Assembly (NCBI GenBank): GCA_021807655.1
Contig: JAKBCT010000010.1
Coordinates: 1-23,301, forward strand
Source of the DNA: Actinomycetes bacterium
Lineage (GTDB): Bacteria; Actinomycetota; Acidimicrobiia; Acidimicrobiales; RAAP-2
Direction of reading: 5' to 3'
DNA: 23,301 nucleotides
Below the pieces are notes generated by a model. The model saw only the letters and a program-made list of their open reading frames with translations, ran no database searches and had not been told where the DNA came from. How positions within the stretch are numbered: position 1 is the stretch's first letter; each line of letters starts with the position of its first letter. Both the position numbers and the translations under genes were made by a program. This document shows, one piece after another, positions 7,772-16,300 of the stretch.

Positions 7772-8030
7772 CTACGTAGCGACCCGAGCGGATTCTCCTG
7801 GGGGTCTTGACCGCACGACGCGTCGGTGCGAGCATCTGCGATCTCGTGCGGCTGACGTGTTATTGCCTGGCGGAACGTGACCCTACCGGCATCTGCCACT
7901 CGCCTTCGAATTAGCTCGCAGTCTCCCATCGTGATCACGTCCCTGTCGCGGTGTTCACGCTTCAACGTCGACCGTGTTCAATGTTCGAGCCATGCCGATA
8001 ACAAAGTACCTGATACCAGGGGTTTAAGCC

Positions 8031-8059
8031 TTGCGTATTGCTACACTCGCCAGTACGCT
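8031..8059 (+). promoter_or_regulatory. Possible promoter of the first HD-GYP gene
   Basis: TTGCGT (8031-8036), a 17-base spacer and TACGCT (8054-8059). The spacing equals that of the promoter-like site before the GAF-GGDEF-EAL gene. The expected start point near 8066 would leave a short leader containing the G-rich ribosome site at 8081-8086. The -10 box matches the consensus weakly. Confidence 0.35.
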
Positions 8060-8091
8060 GAGGGCACGGCGAACGAACTGGGGGGTTAGTC

Positions 8092-9618
8092 GTGGCCGAC
8101 GCCGAAGCGCCGTTGACACTTGAGTCAGCATTGCTGGAGAGTGACTTCATGGGCGCGACGGGCACCGCCTTTCTCCTGCGCGACGCCACTGGGCGGGTTA
8201 TCGACTGCAACGACCGCGCCGAACGCCTCTTCCAGTCATCACGCGAGGACCTGATGAGTGACGACCCACTGCGAGTCACCTGGAACCCCGTACACGAGGA
8301 CGGCACGCCCTTCACGCTCGACGAGCTACCCGCGGTGGCCGCGATTCGCACCGGCGATCCGATCTACGGCGTCATCCAGGGTATCGAGGTCCCGAGCGGC
8401 GAACAGCTCTGGTTCACCGTGAACGCCTATCCCATTGTCCGAAACGGGGTAACGCGCGGTGTGCTGATCGCCTACATCGACGCGACCGAGCGCGTTCGGC
8501 GCGGTCACGTCGTGGCGATGCTGCTCGATCTGCATCGGTTGGACTCCGAGGCCATCAGCGAGGGCGCGGCACTTCGCCACCTCTGCCATGCGCTTGTCGC
8601 GAGCGGTCAGTTCGCTCTCGTCTGGGTCGGTATCGCACGGGACCAACCCGAGGGTCGCGTTGACATCGTGGAATCCGCCGGCGCCCAGGGTTACGTTTCA
8701 GAGGGCATGGTGTCTTGGTCGATTTCCGAGCCCACCGGTCGCGGTCCGGTGGGCACCGCGTTTCGCACGTCGTCGACGGTCACCATTAGCGATCTGCTCG
8801 CGGTCGCGCAGATGTCCCCGTGGCGCGAACGGGTCGTGCGCCACGGTCTTCGCTCATCGGTCACTATCCCGTTCAGCCCCGGAGGTGAGCGGGCGGTACT
8901 CGCCGTCTACTCGCGCCACCGCAACGCCTTTGACGAGTTGACGGTGTCGGGACTGGAGAACATCGCGCGCGCGGCGGAGCGGGACATCGCCCACGGCGCG
9001 GCTGCTCTCGAACTCGCCGCGGCCCTTTCGGGAACCTTGTCAGCGCTCGCTCGGATCACCGAGGCGCGCGACCCCTACACCGCGGGCCACCAGTCACGGG
9101 TGGGCACGCTCGCGGCGACCATCGCCCAGCGCCTCGGACTCGAGCCGACGCTGATCGAACGGGTCCGTGACGCCGGTGCAGTGCACGACGTCGGCAAGGT
9201 CGCGCTGTCCTCGGAGATTCTCATCAAGCCGAGTCGATTGACGGACCTTGAGTACCGCATGATCAAACGTCACGCGCTGATCGGCTACGAGATTCTCTCC
9301 AAAGCGTCGCTGCCCTGGCCGATTCCCGAGGTCGCCTTGCAACACCACGAACGGTTGAACGGCTCGGGCTACCCCAACTCGCTCGTCGGCGACGAGATCA
9401 TCCTGCCCGCGCGCATCGTCGCCGTTGCCGACGTCGTCGAGGCCATGTCCAATCATCGTCCGTATCGAGCGGCTTTGGGCCTCGAGCAGGCGCTTGACCA
9501 AGTGGCCTCGAACGCTGGAACACTCTACGACGCTGAGGTGGTGCGTCACTGTCTCAAGGTCTTTGAGGACGGGTTCGAGTTCACCACCGACCAACCCGAG
9601 TCAATTTTCAACGTCTAA
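8092..9618 (+). CDS. PAS-GAF-HD-GYP c-di-GMP phosphodiesterase (first of a tandem pair)
   Basis: A 508-residue soluble protein. HD-GYP enzymes hydrolyse c-di-GMP to pGpG or GMP at a metal centre. A PAS-like domain (~20-135) contains GRVIDCNDRAERLF. A GAF domain (~145-300) of the type with ASGQFALVWVGIARD follows. The HD-GYP domain (~315-500) shows DPYTAGHQSRV, the metal pair HDVGK (H365/D366), KRHALIGYEIL, QHHERLNGSGYP with an intact GYP near 427, VADVVEAM and NHRPYR. All signature residues are present, so activity is likely. GTG 8092 is chosen because GGGGGG (8081-8086) lies six bases before it. It is followed after 86 bases by a paralogue of the same architecture, and the two are probably co-transcribed. 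Confidence 0.92.
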   Translation: MADAEAPLTLESALLESDFMGATGTAFLLRDATGRVIDCNDRAERLFQSSREDLMSDDPLRVTWNPVHEDGTPFTLDELPAVAAIRTGDPIYGVIQGIEVPSGEQLWFTVNAYPIVRNGVTRGVLIAYIDATERVRRGHVVAMLLDLHRLDSEAISEGAALRHLCHALVASGQFALVWVGIARDQPEGRVDIVESAGAQGYVSEGMVSWSISEPTGRGPVGTAFRTSSTVTISDLLAVAQMSPWRERVVRHGLRSSVTIPFSPGGERAVLAVYSRHRNAFDELTVSGLENIARAAERDIAHGAAALELAAALSGTLSALARITEARDPYTAGHQSRVGTLAATIAQRLGLEPTLIERVRDAGAVHDVGKVALSSEILIKPSRLTDLEYRMIKRHALIGYEILSKASLPWPIPEVALQHHERLNGSGYPNSLVGDEIILPARIVAVADVVEAMSNHRPYRAALGLEQALDQVASNAGTLYDAEVVRHCLKVFEDGFEFTTDQPESIFNV

Positions 9619-9626
9619 TCCCTTGA

Positions 9627-9680
9627 CCAGGGGCGAGAGCCCCGGTAGGTTGGCGAAGACGCCAACGGAACGTAGGCGTC
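9627..9680 (+). ncRNA. Hairpin-rich leader between the two HD-GYP genes
   Basis: Stem 1 is GGGGC (9630-9634), loop GAGA, GCCCC (9639-9643). Stem 2 is GTTGGCG (9649-9655), loop AAGA, CGCCAAC (9660-9666), seven perfect pairs. A competing stem can form between GACGCC (9658-9663) and GGCGTC (9675-9680), which would break stem 2. No T-run follows. The ribosome site of the downstream gene lies 11 bases further on. This may be a cis-acting leader, a processing site or an attenuator. I cannot match it to a known riboswitch. Confidence 0.4.
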
Positions 9681-9704
9681 AGTGATTCACGGGTCGGGGT
9701 GATC

Positions 9705-11195
9705 ATGACGCTCAAAGAGGAACGACCGAGTCCACTGCGCTCGCTACGGTACCTCGACGCCTTCTTGAACTCTACGGTGGTCGGTTTTGCCTACTTTGAA
9801 GACGGTGTGGTGCGCGACTGCAACGATGCGATCGCGCGACTGCTGCACACGACGTCCGACCGACTCATTGGTCTTGACGTCTTTGGCGAGGGGTTGCGTC
9901 TGGCGAACCGAGAGACCCCGTTCTATATCGAGAATCCGGAGGCCTTCGCGGAGATGGACGCCGATGTCGCCTACCGCGACGTCGTGGTCGGGGTGAATTT
10001 CGTCGACGCACCGCGCCGGTGGTTCTCGGTCGATACCTACCCGGTGCCCGAGTTGGTGGATCGCGCCGGGGTGATCGCGTCGTTCTACGACGTGACTCGC
10101 GATATCCGTCGTGAGCGGATGCTGCGGCTCTTTAACGAGGTGAGTCGCACCATCGCCGTCGCCGAAGGGGTCAACGAGGCGCTGGCGGGCCTCGTCGAGG
10201 GGCTGAGTAGCGTTGGTGGCTACCAGGTGGCGTGGATCTCCGTCGAGACCGGCGACCCCGACGGTCGCCTGGAGATTGCTCAGCGGGCCGGGGCCGTCAG
10301 TTACCTCGACGGGCTCGAGCTCACCTCGAACCCATTCTCGAGCCGAGGTCCGACCGGCCGGGCGCTACGCGATCAGTCGGTCCAGGTCGTCCACCACGTC
10401 GGTCGTGACGATGACCTGTTGCCCTGGCACGATCGCGCGCGGGCCTTCGGGATCGACTCGATCGTCGCCCTACCGTTCGCGATCGGCGAACAACGGGCCG
10501 TCGTGAGCGTGGCCGATCACGACATCTACGTCTTTGACGAGGAGACGATCCTCGAACTGCGCAGCCTGATCGCCGAGGTCGAGATGCTCGTCGCCAGGGT
10601 TCGAGCCGTCGCCGACCTACGCGGGTCTCTCGAGGGGACCGTCGCGGCGATGACTCGAATCACCGAGATCCGCGACCCCTACACGGCGGGCCACCAGACG
10701 CGCGTGAGCACCCTCAGCCGCGCTATCGCGACGTGGCTCGGCTTGGACGCCGAACAGGTGGACGCGATCGCGAAGAGCGCGGCCCTGCACGACCTCGGCA
10801 AGATTGTTGTGCCCGCCGAGATTCTTGGCCGACCGGGCAAGTTGAACGATCTCGAGATCGAGGCAGTCCAGCGCCACTGCACCGTTGGGGCCGAAGTGCT
10901 CGAACAGTCGTCGCTGCCGAGCGTGTTCGTGGATGTCGCGCGGCACCATCACGAGCGGCTCGACGGCTCAGGGTATCCCGACGGACTGGTTGGTGACGAG
11001 ATCTCGCTCCCGGCGCGCATCGTTGCCGTCGCCGACGTGCTCGAGGCGATGACGCACCATCGACCTCACCGGCCGGGCTACAGCGTGGACGAGGCCCTGG
11101 TCGAACTGGTCACGGGGGCGGGCGTTCGCTACGACGCGGGCGTTGTCGAGGCCTGCGGGGCGGTACTCGCCTCAGGGTACGAGATCGACGGCTGA
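9705..11195 (+). CDS. PAS-GAF-HD-GYP c-di-GMP phosphodiesterase (second of a tandem pair)
   Basis: A 496-residue paralogue of the preceding gene with the same domain order. The PAS-like domain (~10-130) has GVVRDCNDAIARLL. The GAF domain (~140-295) has VGGYQVAWISVETGDPDGR. The HD-GYP domain (~310-490) has DPYTAGHQTRV, HDLGK near 362, VQRHCTVGAEVL, RHHHERLDGSGYPDG with GYP near 422, and VADVLEAM. The core is intact, so phosphodiesterase activity is expected, and the sensor halves have diverged more than the catalytic halves. ATG 9705 is preferred because GGGG (9696-9699) lies five bases before it; GTG 9699 is the alternative. The last 67 bases overlap, in the opposite direction, the end of the PAS-GGDEF-EAL gene on the minus strand. 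Confidence 0.92.
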   Translation: MTLKEERPSPLRSLRYLDAFLNSTVVGFAYFEDGVVRDCNDAIARLLHTTSDRLIGLDVFGEGLRLANRETPFYIENPEAFAEMDADVAYRDVVVGVNFVDAPRRWFSVDTYPVPELVDRAGVIASFYDVTRDIRRERMLRLFNEVSRTIAVAEGVNEALAGLVEGLSSVGGYQVAWISVETGDPDGRLEIAQRAGAVSYLDGLELTSNPFSSRGPTGRALRDQSVQVVHHVGRDDDLLPWHDRARAFGIDSIVALPFAIGEQRAVVSVADHDIYVFDEETILELRSLIAEVEMLVARVRAVADLRGSLEGTVAAMTRITEIRDPYTAGHQTRVSTLSRAIATWLGLDAEQVDAIAKSAALHDLGKIVVPAEILGRPGKLNDLEIEAVQRHCTVGAEVLEQSSLPSVFVDVARHHHERLDGSGYPDGLVGDEISLPARIVAVADVLEAMTHHRPHRPGYSVDEALVELVTGAGVRYDAGVVEACGAVLASGYEIDG

Positions 11196-13264
11196 GCGAG
11201 CCATTGCGGCTCGTGCAGCATTGATGCGGCGTCGTCGGCCGAGACGGCGCGCGAAAAGTAGAAGCCCTGACTGAGTGTGCAACCGGCGCTGCGCAGTCGG
11301 TCGAACTGGTCAAGTGTCTCAACTCCTTCGGCAACCACCGAGACGCCGTGTTGTTCGCCGAGGGCGACGATGAAGCCGACCAATGCTTCGTTGTAACCAA
11401 TGCTGTGGGTCGGTCGCACGAACGACTGGTCGATCTTGACGAACTGGAGGTGGAGGTTCATCAGGTAAGCGAGTGACGAGAGGCCCGAGCCGAACTGGTC
11501 GATCGCTACGCCGACGCCGAGCTCGGCCAGTGCGGCGATAATCGCGGCCGACCGGTTGGGGTCGTGTAACGCGACCCGTTCGGCAACTTCGAGCACGAGT
11601 CGACTCGCCAGAAGCCCGCTCGCGCCAAGGGCCGAATTGACCATACCTACGAGGTCGTCGTCGTAGAACTGGCGCGCCGAGAGGTTCACCGTGACGTAGG
11701 GGGCATCAGCGTCGGTCCACGAAGCCGCCGTGCGCGTGGCCTCGGCGAGCGCGAAGGCACCGAGTTCGCCGATGAGGTCACTCGTCTCGGCGAGGGCGAG
11801 GAACTCAGTCGGCTCGACCCAGCCTCGCGTCGGGTGGCTCCAGCGCATCAAGGCTTCGAAGCCGACGACCCGAGATCCCGTGGCGTTCACGATTGGCTGG
11901 TAGTGCATGAGGATCTGACCTGAGCTGAGGGCCTGTCGAAGTACCTGAAGTTGCTCGAAGCGCCCCATCGAGTGTTGGTGCAGTATCGGCGAGAAGACGG
12001 CGAAGCGTCCGCGGCCGAGGCGCTTGGCTTCGTAGAGCGCGAGGTCGGCCTGCTCGATGAGCGGAGCGTCGGCGGGTGTAGTGGCATCCCAGAGGGCGAC
12101 CCCGACGCTCGCGCGCTGCTCGATCTCGATCCCGAGGACCACGAAGGGCTCTCTCAGCGAGTCGAGTAGTCGCTCGGCGACGTGCTCGATCTGTTCGGCC
12201 TGGTGGACGCCCTCGACGAGGTAGAGGAATTCGTCGCCGCCGAAACGGCTGAGCGTGTCGGCGGTACGCGCGACCTCGCTGAGCCGGTGCGCCACGCCGA
12301 TCAGTAACTGGTCACCGATGACGTGGCCGTGAGTGTCGTTGACGACCTTGAAGTCGTCGAGGTCGAGCATCAGAACCGCGCCGTAACCGCCCTGGCGGGC
12401 GACCTTCGCACGGGCTTGACCGAGGCGGTCCTCTATGAGGGTGCGGTTCGCGAGACCGGTTAGCGGGTCGTGCAGGGCCTGGTGGGCGAGTTGGGCGGTG
12501 AGCAGGCGTTCCTCGGTGACGTCGCGTTCGCTGATGACGCTGTAGAGCAGGTTTCCGTCGTTGTCGTAGGTGGCTGAGCGCGAGACCTCGACCACGATGA
12601 CGCGTCCGTCGCGGTGCAGGTAGCGCTTCACGTATCGGTCGCGACTCACTTCGTGGTCTCGGACGAGCTGGTGGGAACCCTCGGTGACCCCGACGTCGGC
12701 GGGGTAGGTGAAGTGCCGCGAGTCGCGGCCGACGAGTTCCTCGATTGAGCGGCCGAGCAGTTCACAGAACGCGGGGTTGGCCGCCACGATACGGTCCTCT
12801 GAGTCGGTGAAGGTCATCGGTGACATCGCGGTCTCGAAGGCTAACTGGAACTTGAGGGCCGAGTCGTCGCGTTCGGCCATGAGCTGGCGCATCCGGCTGA
12901 GATCGCGAACGGCGGCTAGGGCGAAGCGCTCACCCTCCCACTCGATCGTCGACAGCGCGACGTCGACGCTGAGGTGCTGGCCGTCACGGCGCACGAGGGT
13001 GATATCGAGGTGTTCGGCGTTGCGCCGGGCGGCGCCTCGTCGTAGGAACTCCGCTACGAGGTCCGCGTGCTTGGATTGCTTCTCGGCGGGCACCAGCACG
13101 TTCATTGACGCACCAACCAACTCGTCGGCGCGGTATCCCGCAATAGCGCACAAGGCGTCGTTGACGGCGCAGACGGATCCCGACTCGTCTACGACGAGCA
13201 CGCCGTCAGGCATGGCATCAAGGATGTACTGCCACGAAGTTTTCGCGTCCACGAAGTGGTTCAC
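11129..13264 (-). CDS. PAS-PAS-GGDEF-EAL protein with an altered EAL active-site motif
   Basis: A 711-residue soluble protein. PAS1 (~10-125) has MPDGVLVVDESGSVCAVNDA and PAS2 (~135-260) has RIVAANPAFCELLGRS. The GGDEF domain (~270-430) has RFGGDEF near residue 342, with RTAD five residues before it as an inhibitory site, so cyclase activity is plausible. The EAL domain (~445-690) keeps EALMRW (469), NLS, the Lys in VKID, AEGVE and SQGF. However, the usual DDFGTG reads DQFGSG at 589-594, so the second Asp, a metal/catalytic residue of EAL phosphodiesterases, is Gln; the ITE motif also reads VAE. Phosphodiesterase activity may be reduced or lost. The start is GTG 13264; a second GTG at 13252 is possible. 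It lies 81 bases downstream of its larger paralogue. Confidence 0.92.
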   Translation of the reverse strand: MNHFVDAKTSWQYILDAMPDGVLVVDESGSVCAVNDALCAIAGYRADELVGASMNVLVPAEKQSKHADLVAEFLRRGAARRNAEHLDITLVRRDGQHLSVDVALSTIEWEGERFALAAVRDLSRMRQLMAERDDSALKFQLAFETAMSPMTFTDSEDRIVAANPAFCELLGRSIEELVGRDSRHFTYPADVGVTEGSHQLVRDHEVSRDRYVKRYLHRDGRVIVVEVSRSATYDNDGNLLYSVISERDVTEERLLTAQLAHQALHDPLTGLANRTLIEDRLGQARAKVARQGGYGAVLMLDLDDFKVVNDTHGHVIGDQLLIGVAHRLSEVARTADTLSRFGGDEFLYLVEGVHQAEQIEHVAERLLDSLREPFVVLGIEIEQRASVGVALWDATTPADAPLIEQADLALYEAKRLGRGRFAVFSPILHQHSMGRFEQLQVLRQALSSGQILMHYQPIVNATGSRVVGFEALMRWSHPTRGWVEPTEFLALAETSDLIGELGAFALAEATRTAASWTDADAPYVTVNLSARQFYDDDLVGMVNSALGASGLLASRLVLEVAERVALHDPNRSAAIIAALAELGVGVAIDQFGSGLSSLAYLMNLHLQFVKIDQSFVRPTHSIGYNEALVGFIVALGEQHGVSVVAEGVETLDQFDRLRSAGCTLSQGFYFSRAVSADDAASMLHEPQWLAQPSISYPEASTAPQASTTPAS

Positions 13265-13345
13265 TGCCTGCCCTTGTCGGTCGTCGCGCCACCGGACATA
13301 ACCTGCCCATTGAAGCGTAGTCTCACTTGCCTGGTGAGGGGTGGT

Positions 13346-16300
13346 TCAACGCGCCACAATTGCGGTTATGCGTGAGAGACGGTCCTTGGGGCGCGTGGAC
13401 AACTGCGCGTACACCTCGTCCTCGGGCACCGGCGGGGCGATCAGATAGCCCTGGACGAGTTGACAGCCGAGCGAGCGCAGCCGGTTCAACTGATGGATCG
13501 TCTCGACGCCTTCGGCGAGCATGGTGACCCCGAGGTCTTGACCGAGCGCGAAGACGGCGTCGAGGACGACGTCGTGGTTGGAGCCCTCGTCGAGCGAGTG
13601 GACGAAGGATCGATCGATCTTGACCATGTGCGGGTCCAGTTCCGCGAGGCGCGCGAGCGACGAGTGTCCCGTGCCAAAGTCGTCGAGCGCGACGCCTACG
13701 CCGATCGTTCGCAGGCGGTTGACAACCTCTATCGTCTCGGCGAGGTCGGCTGTGGCCACAGACTCGGTGATTTCAAGCACGAGCCGTGGCGCCGTTAGGC
13801 CGGCCTCGTCGAGCGCGTCTCGCACGAAGGTGACGAGCCCGGGGCTGCGGAACTGGGCTGCCGAGAGGTTTACTGAGACGAAGCACTGATCGCCGTAGGA
13901 GCCGTCGGCCCCCCAGGTCACTGCCGAGTGCACCGCCTCGCGGATCGCGAAGTCCCCGAGGCCGAATATGAGATCGCTCTGTTCGGCGATTGGAATAAAG
14001 ACCGACGGTGGGATCGATCCCTCTCGCAACGAGTTCCAACGCATCAGCGCTTCGAATCCAACAACTTGGAAGGTCGGCAATGAGACGATTGGCTGGTAGC
14101 GCATTTCGATTTCGTTCGAGCGCAGGGCGTGGCTGAGCGACTGGGCGAGGGTGAATCGGTGCACGGCCGAGGCGAGCATCGCAGGCTGGAAGATCTCGTA
14201 ATGACCCCGGTGCTTGCGTTTGGACTCGTACATAGCGGTGTCGGCGCGTTTGATGCACTCGGACCCGTCGATCGGGCCATCGTCAAAGAGCGCGACGCCG
14301 ATGGTGGCGTGCTGCTCGATCATGAGTCCGTCGAGCGAGAACGGCTCGATGAGCACGTGCAAGAGCCGCTCGGCGACGACGGCGGCCTCCTCGGGTTCGC
14401 TGAGACCTTCGGCGAGGTAAAGGAACTCGTCGCCGCCGATTCGTCCCAGGGTATCGATCGAACGCGATACCATCTCGAAGCGTCGAGCTATCCCAATCAA
14501 CAGTTGGTCGCCGACGTGATGCCCGTACGTGTCGTTTACACCCTTGAAGTCATCGAGGTCGATCAAGAGGACCGCACCGTAACCGCCGCCGCGGACGAGG
14601 CGCTCGCGGGCCTGGCTGAGGCGGTCCTCGAACAGCGCACGGTTGGCGAGTCCCGTGAGTGGGTCGTGCAGGGCTCGGTGCAGCAACTGCTCGGATAGTT
14701 GGCGCTCCTCGGTGACGTCTCGGTCCGAGGCGATGAAGTAGAGGATCCGGCCATCCTCGGCGCGCACCGGCGTTGTGAGGACCTCGGCGATGACGGTCCG
14801 TCCCGTGCGATGGATGAAGCGTGTGGTGTACTTGATCTGTTCCACCTCACCACGAACGAGACGCATGCGCGCGTCTTCGGTCGTGGTGAGATCGTCGGGA
14901 TGGGTGATCCACGAGGTGTCGCGACCGACGAGTTCCTCTCGACTACGTCCGACCATGTTGACGAAGGCGTCGTTGACGTCAATCAGCACGTCGTCGATGC
15001 CGACGAATGCCATCGGAGCCATGTTTTCGCTGAAGGCGAGGCGAAAATGTCGTTCGGACTCGGCGAGGGCCGATTCGGCAGCGGCCAGTGAGTGGTACGC
15101 CACGCGCGCCGCGTCAAGCGCATTCGCGGTCTCGCTCACGGCGAACACGTGGGCGAGCCCGAGTTCGAGTTCGTTGGCGAGCTCCTCGAGGTCAAGCAGG
15201 TTCGACGCGTCTAGGGATTCTGGACAATCGTGGAAGACGCTCACCGAGTGGAACTCGCCACCGACTTTCAGTGTGACAGCGGCGGCCACGCGCAATTCGA
15301 GTCGTTCGGCGTAACTGCGCCACGCGTCACCGCCCCGTTGCGCGGAGCCGTAGTGCACCGTCGAGCGTATGGCGATTGCTTGGGCCGCCGGTCCGTCATC
15401 GGGTCGGGGCCACTGGTCGACTGGGGTCGTCGGCGCCACCACCTTCGTTTCTGTCGCCGAGGCGTAGGTCGCGAGCCGATACCCGCCGACGGTGACGAGG
15501 AGCTGGCAGAACTTCGTAAGCAATTCCATTCCGTCAGTGGCAACGATGGCGAGACGGCGTACTTGGCTCAGCAGGGCCGCCGCGCGTTCGTGACGTCGGC
15601 GCTCGGTGCTATCGAACACCGAGACGATGAAGCGGCGGATACTCCCGTCGCTGGCGCGCACCGTCGACATTGACACATCGACGTCGATGATTCGTCCGCT
15701 GGCGTGAATACAGCGTTTGGAGTAGTGCACGGTGTCGAGTTCGCCCGAAGCGATACGGGCGCGGGCGCTTTCGGTACTCTCGAGGTCGTCAGGGTGCGTG
15801 AACTCAGCCGCTCGATGGCCGACCAGATCGAATCTCGTTCGTCCGATGAGTCTCGCGAAGGCGTCGTTGGCGACGGTGACCACACCGTCGGCGTCGGCGA
15901 AGAACATTGGCGCCATCGCGTGTTCGAAGGCCACCCGATAGTCCGCCTCTCGTTCGGCGAGTAAGGCGGCTGCGGCCATCTTGATCGCCCGAGTTGACGA
16001 CGGTGCGCTGGCGATTGCGCTCGCCGATATCGACGCGACGACGAGAGCACGGCCGTCCACGTTGAGCGGTGACAGCGCGATACCGACCTCAATGGTCGCA
16101 CCGTCGCGACGTCGCAGTTGGTGGTGGTGGTCGCTCATCAGGCGTGGGGTTGGGGACTCGAAGTAGCGGGCGCGGTGCGCGGCGTGTGCGTCACGATGAT
16201 CGTCGGGGACGAGTCCTTCAATCGAAGTACCGACCAGTTTCTCGGGCGCGTAGCCCGCGAGGTCCGCGACCGAGTCACTCACGTACGCGATCACGCCGCC

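Larger units (their letters stand above)
7375..8091. other. 717-base gap with no confident gene
   Basis: Short open frames occur on both strands (for example plus 7388-7708 and minus 7768-7965). None has a clear ribosome site or a recognisable domain, and the plus frame uses third-position A/T more often than the neighbouring genes. The left part holds a hairpin and a 10-bp inverted repeat (7442-7497). The right end holds a candidate promoter for the HD-GYP gene. Decayed genes or an unrecognised short RNA are possible. Confidence 0.6.

Noticed and set aside
9627..9700. c-di-GMP-I (GEMM) riboswitch before the second HD-GYP gene
   Set aside because: Only a short GGTAGGT-like piece agrees. The conserved GGCAAA and GACGCAAAGCC blocks and the GAAA-loop helix in the right order are missing, so it is recorded only as a structured leader.
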